21,199 nucleotides of DNA from SAR324 cluster bacterium (lineage in GTDB: Bacteria; SAR324; XYD2-FULL-50-16): positions 3,798-24,996 of the forward strand of contig NVSR01000027.1 in the NCBI GenBank assembly GCA_002401295.1. Direction: 5' to 3'. Positions within the stretch are counted from its first letter, which is position 1. Each line of letters starts with the position of its first letter. Positions 1 through 7,276 of this stretch are shown one piece after another. Both the position numbers and the translations under genes were made by a program. Below the pieces are notes generated by a model. That model ran no database searches. It had not been told where the DNA came from and saw only the letters and a list, made by a program, of their open reading frames with translations.

Positions 1-467
1 GGGTTGGTCATGGCTTCCAGAAAAACCGCGCGGGTATTCTCGTCAATCGCCTGTTCCACCTCTTCAGGGTTGTTCATGGAAACGTATCGAACTTCCAGTC
101 CCCAGTGCTTCAATGTGTGTTCGAAGAGGGAATAGGTATTCCCAAAAATGCTCTTGGTACTGACAATGTTGGTACCCGTTTCGGCCAGAGTCAGAATCAC
201 ATCGGCAATGGCCGCCATGCCCGAAGAAACGGCGATCACACCCATAGCATTCGAGATCAAGCGAACTCTTTGTTCAAAATCATCCACAGTGGGATTCGAG
301 ATTCTACTGTAGGAGTGACCCGGCTTTTTTCCCTCAAAGGCTAGCTGGATATCCCGTGACGTCTCGTATTCGAAAGCAACGTTATCATATACCGGCGTTC
401 GTAGCGCACCATGCACATCTTTCTTGAAGCGCATTCCGTGAATAGCCTTTGTGGAAAAACCTTTCAT
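1..467 (-). CDS. metY: O-acetylhomoserine sulfhydrylase, MetY type (partial, 3' end outside window)
   Basis: Reverse-strand translation from the ATG at 467 begins MKGFSTKAIHGMRF and continues in frame to the left edge, giving about 155 N-terminal residues. It matches the Cys/Met-metabolism PLP-enzyme family: a TPVYDNVAF stretch, then YSRISNPT, then VSSGMAAIADVIL, the usual order in O-acetylhomoserine/cystathionine enzymes. The PLP-binding lysine is expected beyond the edge, so catalytic completeness cannot be judged. In this family the enzyme adds a sulfur nucleophile to O-acetylhomoserine to make homocysteine. The start codon follows directly after the stop of the sulfur-carrier gene (TAA then ATG), implying translational coupling; a GGAG lies in the end of the upstream gene. 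That pairing points to the HcyS-dependent form of MetY, which takes sulfur from a carrier-protein thiocarboxylate rather than free sulfide. Family call is firm; the carrier-dependent role is inferred from context. Confidence 0.93.
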   Translation of the reverse strand, partial: MKGFSTKAIHGMRFKKDVHGALRTPVYDNVAFEYETSRDIQLAFEGKKPGHSYSRISNPTVDDFEQRVRLISNAMGVIAVSSGMAAIADVILTLAETGTNIVSTKSIFGNTYSLFEHTLKHWGLEVRYVSMNNPEEVEQAIDENTRAVFLEAMTN

Positions 468-680
468 TTACTGCGCTCCGCCACCCATGAAGTAAAGAAA
501 CTCTACCTCATCCTGATCCTTCACGATTTGCGTATCATAATTCTCACGATCCACAAATTCACCATTCAGCTGAACAGATACCATATCTGGCATTTCCACA
601 TCTTTGACTTTCAGTAGGTTGGTTACTGTAATGTTACTTTCTTCCACTACTTGTGCTTCGCCATTTACCTTAATTTCCAT
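468..680 (-). CDS. hcyS: ThiS/MoaD-like sulfur-carrier protein, HcyS type
   Basis: A 70-aa protein starting MEIKVNGEAQVVEESNITV, with ThiS-like beta-grasp character (MxIxVNGE start, EVEFLYFMGGG end). ThiS ends at its diglycine; here two residues follow, giving GGGAQ. In the Wolinella succinogenes homocysteine pathway the carrier HcyS is made with an extra C-terminal alanine that the metalloprotease HcyD removes. HcyF then adenylates the exposed glycine, which becomes a thiocarboxylate used by MetY. The trailing AQ and the directly abutting metY make the same role likely here. A GTG six bases upstream (684-686) is also in frame; I prefer the ATG at 680 because family members usually start MxIxVNG and a weak AGAG lies about five bases before it. 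A HcyD-like protease and HcyF/ThiF-like enzyme would be expected beyond the left edge, but are not visible. Confidence 0.85.
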   Translation of the reverse strand: MEIKVNGEAQVVEESNITVTNLLKVKDVEMPDMVSVQLNGEFVDRENYDTQIVKDQDEVEFLYFMGGGAQ

Positions 681-686
681 AATCAC

Positions 687-829
687 TCTGTCGGATTCGA
701 AGTGTTGTCATTTGATTGGATCAAAACCGGAACTACTCGGAAATAGGTTCACTCTGTCCCCGAGAAAGGAAACATAAAAAACCAAGCTCCGGATTCGACC
801 CAATTAAAAGCGATGAAGGCTTTAAGTTC
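687..829 (-). other. hcyS leader with repeated words
   Basis: The region between the palindrome and the hcyS start holds no gene. Two short words occur twice: TCACTCTGTC at 683-692 and 749-758, and CGGATTCGA at 692-700 and 790-798 (plus strand). In the copy next to the gene the two words are fused. I looked for a SAM-type riboswitch, given the pathway, and saw no convincing aptamer or terminator. It may be a transcribed leader or repeat debris. Confidence 0.35.
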
Positions 830-858
830 TATAACCTGATCAATTTAGTCAAGTTATA
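830..858. promoter_or_regulatory. 29-bp imperfect palindrome upstream of hcyS, Rrf2/IscR-like operator candidate
   Basis: Two 13-bp arms (plus strand TATAACCTGATCA and the complement of TAGTCAAGTTATA) match at 10 of 13 positions around a 3-bp centre. Read on the minus strand the core is TTGACTAAATTGATCAGG, which resembles type 1 IscR sites (ATA..TGACTA..A.TGTCAG..TAT pattern) used by Rrf2-family regulators. A TTGACT that could serve as a -35 box lies inside the left arm on the minus strand, so a bound regulator could block transcription of hcyS-metY. The distance to the start codon, about 150 bases, leaves a long leader. The palindrome is seen directly; the regulator family is inference from similarity to the remembered consensus. 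Confidence 0.55.
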
Positions 859-1173
859 AAAATTGAGAAGAAAAAGCTTCGTTACAAAGACAATACAGAT
901 TATGGAAATAAAGGCCCCCTTTGAGGGAATTAGGAAGGTAGCACCTTATTTTTATTCAGCCAGTAGAGACTACTCAAGGGCAGGTTTTGCTTTGCCTTCC
1001 TCTCCAACCCCTATGGAAGAGAATTTTCAACCTACTATCGTTTTATAACTACATTTACATTTTATAGAGAAGCGCTTGTAAATAAGGCAAATCGATTAAT
1101 TTTATATACTTCATAAGGAATAGTTTTGAAGTCAGTTTTTGGCGCTCATTTTTCTGACTAAAAACTCACAGAA
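859..1173. other. Intergenic stretch without recognisable gene
   Basis: A 61-codon open frame on the plus strand (863-1048) has no recognisable domain and an unconvincing start. I see no RNA gene or mobile-element end here. Confidence 0.4.
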
Positions 1174-1198
1174 TACATTGATTTTAAATATCAATGTA
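1174..1198. repeat. Perfect 9-bp-arm inverted repeat
   Basis: TACATTGAT, a 7-base spacer, then ATCAATGTA. There is no T-run on either side, so an operator or cruciform is more likely than a terminator. It lies just before the decayed coding remnant. Confidence 0.45.
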
Positions 1199-1381
1199 AG
1201 TTTTGAAGCCTCCGCAAAGAGTGGAGTTCCAGATCAGCTTAAGGCAATTAAAAAATCAAGTAAGAAGGCTGGGGCAACAGGATCTTTGGCGTGTAGAAAT
1301 ATCAATTAGATTGATAAAGCTTTGGCAGATACTTCTGCTTTTGTGATTAGTAACTTTGGTGATTTACAGGAACCATTGTAG
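1190..1381 (+). pseudogene. Possible decayed coding remnant with two in-frame stops
   Basis: One reading frame gives coding-like sequence (VSFEASAKSGVPDQLKAIKK, then KAGATGSLACRNIN) up to TAG at 1307-1309, continues as IDKALADTSAFVISNFGDLQ and meets another TAG at 1379-1381. The amino-acid texture resembles a real protein rather than random translation, but I recognise no family and see no start codon. It may be the wreck of a gene formerly upstream of the small membrane protein, or chance. Confidence 0.25.
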
Positions 1382-1444
1382 GTGAAATTCTGATCAGCCA
1401 ATACAGTACCCATCTATCAATTTTAAAGAAGAGTTATAAACAGT

Positions 1445-1699
1445 ATGAAAGACTTTGTTCAATTTATAAATCGAACAGGAATAACCTACCTGTATTGCAT
1501 TTTTATTTTTTTCCTTGGCGGGATTGTTGTTTCAAACAACTTCTCCTTGCTTATCACAAAGATCTGCCTGGGTATTTTTGCAGTGGTATTTCTATTGACG
1601 TATATTACTTTTTTAGTGCTTGAGCGGCGGAAGAAGGCAGCAGTTGAGGCTAAGGATGAAAATCAGGTCGAGTCAAATCGGGTAGACCCACAGAAATAG
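1445..1699 (+). CDS. Small two-helix inner-membrane protein, unknown function
   Basis: 84 aa. Two hydrophobic segments, about residues 13-33 (ITYLYCIFIFFLGGIVVS) and 36-58 (ICLGIFAVVFLLTYITFLVL), are joined by a short loop. A charged, Lys/Glu-rich tail from residue 60 is probably cytoplasmic. No family is recognised. The start is the first ATG after a purine-rich AGAAGAG, which lies rather far upstream for a ribosome site. It is the only plus-strand gene in the first 7.9 kb and lacks close co-directional neighbours, so context gives no role. The pattern of two helices plus charged tail is unlikely by chance, which supports a real gene. Confidence 0.6.
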   Translation: MKDFVQFINRTGITYLYCIFIFFLGGIVVSNNFSLLITKICLGIFAVVFLLTYITFLVLERRKKAAVEAKDENQVESNRVDPQK

Positions 1700-1745
1700 C
1701 TGGTACACACTAGAGTCTACCAGTGGAAAAGAGCCATTTTGAGGC

Positions 1746-1783
1746 TTACAATTGTGTTTTTGGAGGCAAAAACACAATTGTAA
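1746..1783. repeat. Strong perfect hairpin downstream of the small membrane-protein gene
   Basis: A 17-bp perfect stem (TTACAATTGTGTTTTTG and its complement) around a 4-base loop GAGG. It starts 46 bases after the stop of the membrane-protein gene. No T-run follows on either strand, so it is not a textbook intrinsic terminator. It may stabilise a transcript 3' end or be a palindromic repeat of mobile origin. Confidence 0.7.
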
Positions 1784-1890
1784 AGGTAGTATTTTGGTAA
1801 GAGCGAAGAGATGTCTTGCCTAAAAGGCCATCCTTTTTTTGTCCCCTCCAACTTCCCCCCAGTAGGAGAGAAGATATTAGATTTAACACT

Positions 1891-1918
1891 AATCAATGAA
1901 GATTTATTGATTTTTATT
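1891..1918 (+). terminator. Weak AT-rich hairpin plus T-run
   Basis: AATCAAT, an 8-base loop and ATTGATT run into TTTATT. As a plus-strand terminator for the membrane-protein gene it would be weak (AT stem). It also lies immediately past the SIR2 gene stop, where it would read in the less favourable direction. Confidence 0.3.
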
Positions 1919-1930
1919 AATAATCACGAT

Positions 1931-4900
1931 TTAATTTAGTAAATTGCGTATTTCTGCTAAATTCTCATGCTTACCTATTTCAGTAAGCCGGTCAATTTGC
2001 TGTTTCAGTGCACCAGATAACTTGACGTTTCTAAATGATGCCACCAACTCAAAGAGCTGGTATCGAAGGTCAAGTATTAGGTCTTGAGGAATTCCTTTTG
2101 GCATTGGGTTCAGCTGAAACTGCTGTAGCTCATTGAAGTCTTGTAGTCGTGTACGCTGCTCCAATCCATTAATCTGTAAAAATAAAAATTCAAAGTCAGA
2201 CAAAGCGAACAAATCCGATACCTTTTGAATCAGCAGTGAAACAGACTGAAGGCCAGTATTCATTACTGCGGGATGACCATGGAAAGCCGTTTGGATCAGA
2301 AGGGTTAACAAATTTCGAAGATTTATCTTTTGCTTGTTCGCTTCACCAGTTAATAACCAGGCCTGAATTGCTTCTATGACTGCTTCTTGATTTTCCTGAT
2401 TATAAAAAAATACCGCCTTTTGCATTTCTTCCTGTGCCTTGGCCGGGCTTAATACTTTGGCCCAGCTTAAGAAGGGTAACAAGCGGTGAGTAATAACATC
2501 ATCTGCTTTTAGCTGTTCATAAAATTCATAAAGCCCTTCTTTTAGATCGGTATTCAACTCGTAAGAATGGAGAGGGACTATGAAGGATAGGCATTTAAAA
2601 CCCAACTGGAGAGGGTCAGAAAACCCAAAGGGATCAGTAGTATTCTTATTCTTTTGATAATATTTCACCATCCAATTGATAACTATTTCCAATTCCTCTT
2701 GGCTCCATTGTTCTATTACCCCTCCACCACTACTCCAGGGGGTCTTTGTGGCTGTCCAAAAGGTGTTGAGTAAATCCCTACCTTCCATCCAATAGTTGAT
2801 CTGAATGGCATTACCAAAGGATTGCATCAAGCCCTTACGCATCTGAGGAATTAGCTTGTGTCCTATTAATTCTCCATATTTCGCTGAAACCCATTGAAAA
2901 AGATTTACATTTTTAGGCCAACCTTCTCCATTAACTCGTGACCAGATAACCTTAGCAAAATTCTTAATCTGCCCCTTATTGAGCCAGCCACGTTGTCCCA
3001 GAAGAGCAAGACGAGTGATTGCTACTTTTCTAGTATTTCCATCCTCCTCCATAGCCTGCTCCATGATCCAATGTACAGCCTCTCTCCATTCCTGATTTTG
3101 GACCGGGCGTACCCCTTCCATTACTCTTCTCCCAAATAGATGTTGAATTGGATTTGGAAATTTTAAGCCTTGATGGGCAGCTTCTTGACTATTCAGGATA
3201 GGAAAGCACAGTAATCTATGTAACGATTTGACCACAGCCAAATTACTGAGATTATAAATTATCCTTCGTAGCAAATTGGGGTAAGCATCTTCAAAACCAA
3301 AGACTTCTCGATGGCGTGGCCCCGTCCAACTCAGCGCCTCATGAAGTAGCTTTTGTAACTCTGAATCAGTTAAGCGGCAGGTAAACCGAGAAAGGACTTC
3401 CAGAGCATGGTTCAAGCTTCCATGCTGGTTAATCCAATGGTTAACTTTTCCTTTCTTAAGTGATTCAGCCAACTCTGTCTTTACAGCCCGATAAGTTAAT
3501 TCATACCCCCAAGTGACATCCTCTAGACTCAGGACCTGCATTCTCGTCATGTTGAGATAAATACTGGTGACCTGCGACACACCACTTCTCAAAAGATAAA
3601 CAAGAGCAACACGAAAATTGCCAAACATTTCCAAAGCGGTGAAACATTCTTTGGTACCTAGGTTTATATTAGAAATTAGTAATCCCCAAGTATAAGGCAG
3701 ATCAATCCACCAAATTGCCCAACGAAGTTGTGTTAAATTCAATCCTGTATTAGTAAAGTAACCAGAGTTGAAACTAATTCCTTGTGAATGGCTAAAGAGA
3801 TCAAATTTTTTTTCTTTGCTCTTACTTTTAGATACTTGGGGAAAACCTTGCGCCAGTTTATCTTTGATTGTTTCAATCTCATGCCAAGGGTTGGTACCAA
3901 AGCTTTCTAACCTTTTAAATCGCTCTCTTCGTATAGGTTGATACTCGATACTCGCCCCGATAGGTTCCAAAAACTTATCTTCTAGGTCGGCGGAGATTTG
4001 ATCAAGTAAGCTCTTTTTATTAAAGTCTGAGAGGCCATGAAAATGACGGGTTTTATTCAAAACCAATGTTGCTTCCACTTCCGTCCAAGTTGGTGGTTCC
4101 ACCATTCTCGATTGAAATTCTTTCGGTAAATTAGGGTATTCTTGCTCAAACTCCTTCATTTTCAACCGAAATTCTTTCGGCAAATCAAGGAGTTCTTGCT
4201 CAAATTCTTTCGATTGATCATGCCGTTGACGCTGTAGACGTCCCTTCAATGATGTCCAGTCAAATTGGTAAAGCTGTTGCCCGAGCAAATTCTCTTTCTG
4301 ATCAATCAAATCTTCCAACAGTAGCCCCCAACCTTCAATCTGTCGGATAAAAGCCTGTTTTTCTGATCTACCGCTCTCTGTAATTTGCCTCATCAACCTA
4401 TCCAGGATTTGCTTTGCTAAGTCTTCTTGACCTAATTTATAGCCTAAACCTGTTCTAAGAAGTTGCCACTGGGCCAAATGTTCTGTTTGGGGCCAATTCT
4501 TCCATTCTTGTAATGCCTCTTCTTTTTTGTAGTTATTAATCAAAAAAGTGATTTTTTCAAAAGTGAGAAACGCCAAATCTTCTACTTGAAAAGATACTTT
4601 CTCCAATCTTTTGGCTAAAGTTTCAAAGGCAACTAAATCATGCATGAACCGAAGATGATAAAGCCAAAAATGAGCAATCTGTAGAATATTCCTCTGAATT
4701 TCCTTACCTTGTTGCTTGAATACTTTACTGTCATGAAGAAAGAGAGTGAGATGCTCTTGTAAGGATTTTTCCTCACTTTGAGGTAAAATGGGATCACTAC
4801 AGTGATGCTGCAACCAACAGATCCGTGCCAAAACCGATAGACTCTGCAAGTTCGGTTTAGTCTCTCCCAAGTACTTCTCTAATAGGTGTAAGCTGTCTGA

Positions 4901-6010
4901 GTAGAGTTCATCATGAAGTTGTTCTCTCAATTTATTGGGAAAGATAACCCAACCAGGATAGAGTTTTTCCTGTTGATCCCAATAATCAAGCCATTGCTGT
5001 AAAGCAATAGTAGGGTCAATACCTCGCATCTGGCTTAAATCAGGCTTGGCTGTCAACTCTTCTAAGGTAGAGAAATTACTTGCGGGCTGTTTCAGCAGAA
5101 TCATTGGATCGGTAGTTTTAAGAGGCCACTGAAATAGCTTGGGGGATTGTTGATGGATAAGCGATTTAAAAAAAAGCTCCAAGGCCAAATAATATTGATT
5201 GGAAACATTTTGTTGCCCATGCCTTATCAGGGTATACAGATCCAGTGGAATGATTCCCTTTGACTTGAGTTCATCCTCTTTCAACTTGGAAAAATTAAAC
5301 ACCCCACACAGATAGATCTGTTGGGCATGTTCTGAGAGTTTTTCCTTGATCCAGGCATGCCACTGTAAAAAATTAGGATCATCTCCCGAAAAACCAATCA
5401 AGACCAAAGGGCCTTCAATCAATGCCTGTCGAACTGTATTGACGAACAGCGAATGAGTAACCGGATAACCTTTATAATCAGACTGAGAAATAATAAAAGG
5501 ACGATGAGCAGGAAAACTACCATGCAGCTTGATAAGTCTTGGCCTCTCCGTTCCCGATAGGTCAGCCTGTGTCTCTACCAATTGATAAGACTGTTGCTCA
5601 CTACTCGAAGGGTCACGTGCCTGCTCAATCAATGAATCATAATTGGTGGTAAAAATATCCGCCCAATTAACCTGCAACAATAATCTATATAAATCATTAG
5701 GCCTATACTCTTCCCAGGGAAGCTCTTGCATCAACCTTTTATCTAAATAACCACGACCAAAACGTTCCTGGTAGGACTGAAAAATTTCTAGAGGATTTTC
5801 TCCGTGATACTTTCGGTTTGGTTCTAGCTCACTAAAAAAGGGTTTAATCAATCCTGTCCAATCAGGCATTTCAGGTGCATTGGGATATTTTTTCTCAGCA
5901 TTCCGGCTAAACCCAGCACCTATCATTGTCGACGGCCTCCCATAAGCTTCAGGAGAGCGGAAATGGAGCTTCAATTTGTTTAAGTGTGCTTCAAATTCAG
6001 TCAGTTCCAT
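1931..6010 (-). CDS. Large SIR2-like domain protein, candidate anti-phage NADase
   Basis: 1359 aa. Residues about 25-260 form a SIR2-like Rossmann domain: GAGFSRN at 31-37 (nucleotide-binding glycines and Arg), TTNYD at 121-125 (Asn123 in the usual catalytic position), LIKLHGS at 159-165 (catalytic His163) and IGFSGDDPNF at 205-214. There are no zinc-binding Cys pairs, as expected for the bacterial SIR2_2-type defence branch rather than protein deacetylases. The remaining 1100 residues are leucine- and tryptophan-rich, predicted helical, with no domain I recognise; around 600-635 lies an 18-residue tandem repeat (KEFEQE..LPKEF). This layout matches solo defence SIR2 proteins (DSR1/DSR2-like), in which the C-terminal part senses phage and the SIR2 domain depletes NAD+, aborting infection. 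No signal peptide or membrane segment. The start at 6010 has only a weak GGA. It is not in a tight operon; a TA module lies nearby, as is common in defence islands. SIR2 domain is near certain, defence role inferred. Confidence 0.88.
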   Translation of the reverse strand: MELTEFEAHLNKLKLHFRSPEAYGRPSTMIGAGFSRNAEKKYPNAPEMPDWTGLIKPFFSELEPNRKYHGENPLEIFQSYQERFGRGYLDKRLMQELPWEEYRPNDLYRLLLQVNWADIFTTNYDSLIEQARDPSSSEQQSYQLVETQADLSGTERPRLIKLHGSFPAHRPFIISQSDYKGYPVTHSLFVNTVRQALIEGPLVLIGFSGDDPNFLQWHAWIKEKLSEHAQQIYLCGVFNFSKLKEDELKSKGIIPLDLYTLIRHGQQNVSNQYYLALELFFKSLIHQQSPKLFQWPLKTTDPMILLKQPASNFSTLEELTAKPDLSQMRGIDPTIALQQWLDYWDQQEKLYPGWVIFPNKLREQLHDELYSDSLHLLEKYLGETKPNLQSLSVLARICWLQHHCSDPILPQSEEKSLQEHLTLFLHDSKVFKQQGKEIQRNILQIAHFWLYHLRFMHDLVAFETLAKRLEKVSFQVEDLAFLTFEKITFLINNYKKEEALQEWKNWPQTEHLAQWQLLRTGLGYKLGQEDLAKQILDRLMRQITESGRSEKQAFIRQIEGWGLLLEDLIDQKENLLGQQLYQFDWTSLKGRLQRQRHDQSKEFEQELLDLPKEFRLKMKEFEQEYPNLPKEFQSRMVEPPTWTEVEATLVLNKTRHFHGLSDFNKKSLLDQISADLEDKFLEPIGASIEYQPIRRERFKRLESFGTNPWHEIETIKDKLAQGFPQVSKSKSKEKKFDLFSHSQGISFNSGYFTNTGLNLTQLRWAIWWIDLPYTWGLLISNINLGTKECFTALEMFGNFRVALVYLLRSGVSQVTSIYLNMTRMQVLSLEDVTWGYELTYRAVKTELAESLKKGKVNHWINQHGSLNHALEVLSRFTCRLTDSELQKLLHEALSWTGPRHREVFGFEDAYPNLLRRIIYNLSNLAVVKSLHRLLCFPILNSQEAAHQGLKFPNPIQHLFGRRVMEGVRPVQNQEWREAVHWIMEQAMEEDGNTRKVAITRLALLGQRGWLNKGQIKNFAKVIWSRVNGEGWPKNVNLFQWVSAKYGELIGHKLIPQMRKGLMQSFGNAIQINYWMEGRDLLNTFWTATKTPWSSGGGVIEQWSQEELEIVINWMVKYYQKNKNTTDPFGFSDPLQLGFKCLSFIVPLHSYELNTDLKEGLYEFYEQLKADDVITHRLLPFLSWAKVLSPAKAQEEMQKAVFFYNQENQEAVIEAIQAWLLTGEANKQKINLRNLLTLLIQTAFHGHPAVMNTGLQSVSLLIQKVSDLFALSDFEFLFLQINGLEQRTRLQDFNELQQFQLNPMPKGIPQDLILDLRYQLFELVASFRNVKLSGALKQQIDRLTEIGKHENLAEIRNLLN
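4103..4210 (-). repeat. Tandem 54-bp coding repeat inside the SIR2 gene
   Basis: Two adjacent 54-bp units encode the related 18-residue stretches KEFEQELLDLPKEFRLKM and KEFEQEYPNLPKEFQSRM. The word gaaattctttcgg recurs exactly 54 bases apart (4114 and 4168). The copies have diverged, so this is an old in-frame duplication that lengthened a helical segment. Confidence 0.8.
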
Positions 6011-6716
6011 AATCCAAATAATTTAAATTCATAACCTAATTTTTCAACTCAATATAGAAATCAGTACAACTATTTGGTTGAATTTTTCAGATGAAGCTAC
6101 TTCATTTCAATATGATGAAGGATATTATAATGTTAAAAAATGATGTGCTTAGCTAGCAGAATGATATTTTTTCCTTCCATAAATGAAAACGACGATCGAG
6201 ACATCACAGTTTATTAAGAAGTTGAATGTAATAATTTCTTTCCATAAAATCAATCAACTTAACTCTATAACCACATTTTTGATGCAAAAGAAAAAATGTA
6301 GAACTTCTCAGATATTACAAAAACAACATCAGTAATATTAGACAAATACACCAATTCACTTCATTGTAGGGTGGGATGATGATACATCGGGTGTTTTACT
6401 AAAAGGGTAACCAGTGGTGGATGGAGGGAAGTTTGAGAGCCACCAACTTCCCTTAAATTTTATTAGATTTACAGAAGAGATTCCGGGATCGGGTCGTAAT
6501 CTTTCCAAGCAACATATTGAATACAATAATATTTATTTTTTTTAAACAACGAATTTGATCGCCTCTGTTCGGATTTTTGATATCAAAAATACAAATATAG
6601 GATTCCTTGATTATGGCAACAAGTTCCTGGGGATATCAAATTAGAGCGCTAAATCCCATCATTTCAAGCAGGGACTACGGCTCATTGGATACTATACTAA
6701 AAGGCCAATCGTTTGT
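6011..6716. other. 700-bp AT-rich gap without a convincing gene
   Basis: The strip between the SIR2 gene and the winged-helix gene is very AT-rich. The promoter of the SIR2 gene should lie at its left end, but I find no clear -35/-10 pair. A frame around 6360-6540 reads FIVGWDDDTSGVLLKG-stop and then LPLNFIRFTEEIPGSGRNLS; it looks vaguely protein-like but is interrupted and unrecognised. The only sharp structure is the palindrome at 6573-6590. Confidence 0.5.
6573..6590. repeat. 18-bp perfect palindrome
   Basis: ATTTTTGATATCAAAAAT is a gapless perfect palindrome. With no spacer it cannot form a good hairpin loop, so it looks more like a protein-binding site than a terminator. It lies about 125 bp past the stop of the winged-helix gene. 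No gene start is nearby. Confidence 0.5.
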
Positions 6717-6968
6717 TCATTTTAGAATCGGGATTTTATCTGAGGGAATGAGGATTTGTATGCTTCTTCCAAGGCCTCGCGTTCTTTTAATCAAACCGAG
6801 GCTTTCTAATTTCACCACCATCTGATGAGCGGTGGCAGGAGTCACTCGAAAATATCTCTGCATATCTGCTTCAGCCGGAGGACGGCCATTGATCTTTAGA
6901 TAGCATGAGATAAATGAAAGGTATTGGCCTTGTTTTTCAGTAAAGCTGGCCCCAGTTGTTTTTTTCAA
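6717..6968 (-). CDS. LexA-type winged-helix DNA-binding protein
   Basis: 83 aa. Residues 8-75 match the N-terminal DNA-binding domain of LexA: FTEKQGQYLSFISCYLKING, then RPPAEADMQRYFRVTPATAHQMVVKLESLGLIKR, with the helix-turn-helix around 36-60 and the wing around 62-72. The C-terminal peptidase half of LexA is absent, so it cannot self-cleave like LexA. Stand-alone proteins of this type are a known small family and may act as local repressors. The start is TTG at 6966-6968; it fits because TAAGGA sits seven bases upstream and the domain begins immediately after, with no ATG before it. It lies about 50 bp downstream of brnA on the same strand, so it could be co-transcribed with the TA genes. 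Confidence 0.85.
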   Translation of the reverse strand: MKKTTGASFTEKQGQYLSFISCYLKINGRPPAEADMQRYFRVTPATAHQMVVKLESLGLIKRTRGLGRSIQILIPSDKIPILK

Positions 6969-7021
6969 TACTTTTTCCTTACTCTAAAGTATATCTGGGC
7001 AGGGCGTGGCCCCTGTTAGCT

Positions 7022-7276
7022 TCAGCGCCCTCTCTGCAGTAATACTTTGTTAGCAGTTAACTCTTCAAGGCGCTCAGCCAGCCATATTTTGATAATGGAC
7101 TGACGCGTTACACCAACACGGCTAGCCTCTTTATCTAAAGATTCGATCATCCAAATAGGAAAATCAACATTCACACGCCTCTGGCCTTGCATCGTTCTTC
7201 TTGCCTTGGATAAGTCTAAAGCATCCAGGATGTCATCACCTTCATCAAATTTCTTTTCAAATTCATTAGCTTTCAT
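7022..7276 (-). CDS. brnA: BrnA-family antitoxin
   Basis: 84 aa. The N-terminal part (EFEKKFDEGDDILDALDLSKARR) is the BrnA-type toxin-binding segment. The part from about residue 33 (RRVNVDFPIWMIESLDKEASRVGVTRQSIIKIWLAERLEEL) is a ribbon-helix-helix domain: a DNA-contacting strand RRVNVDFP followed by two helices. BrnA neutralises BrnT and, with it, represses their shared promoter. The start overlaps the end of brnT by 11 bp in another frame, the usual toxin-first BrnTA arrangement. A GC-rich 5-bp hairpin (7000-7015) follows the stop but lacks a T-run. Confidence 0.92.
   Translation of the reverse strand: MKANEFEKKFDEGDDILDALDLSKARRTMQGQRRVNVDFPIWMIESLDKEASRVGVTRQSIIKIWLAERLEELTANKVLLQRGR

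Noticed and set aside
105..344. Plus-strand open frame of 79 codons
   Set aside because: It lies wholly antisense to metY, whose minus-strand translation shows strong family motifs.
687..829. SAM riboswitch before the methionine-pathway operon
   Set aside because: I looked for paired stems with the conserved SAM-aptamer core and an expression platform and saw none.
863..1048. 61-codon plus-strand frame in the gap after hcyS
   Set aside because: No domain, no ribosome site and no ATG at the frame start; treated as chance.
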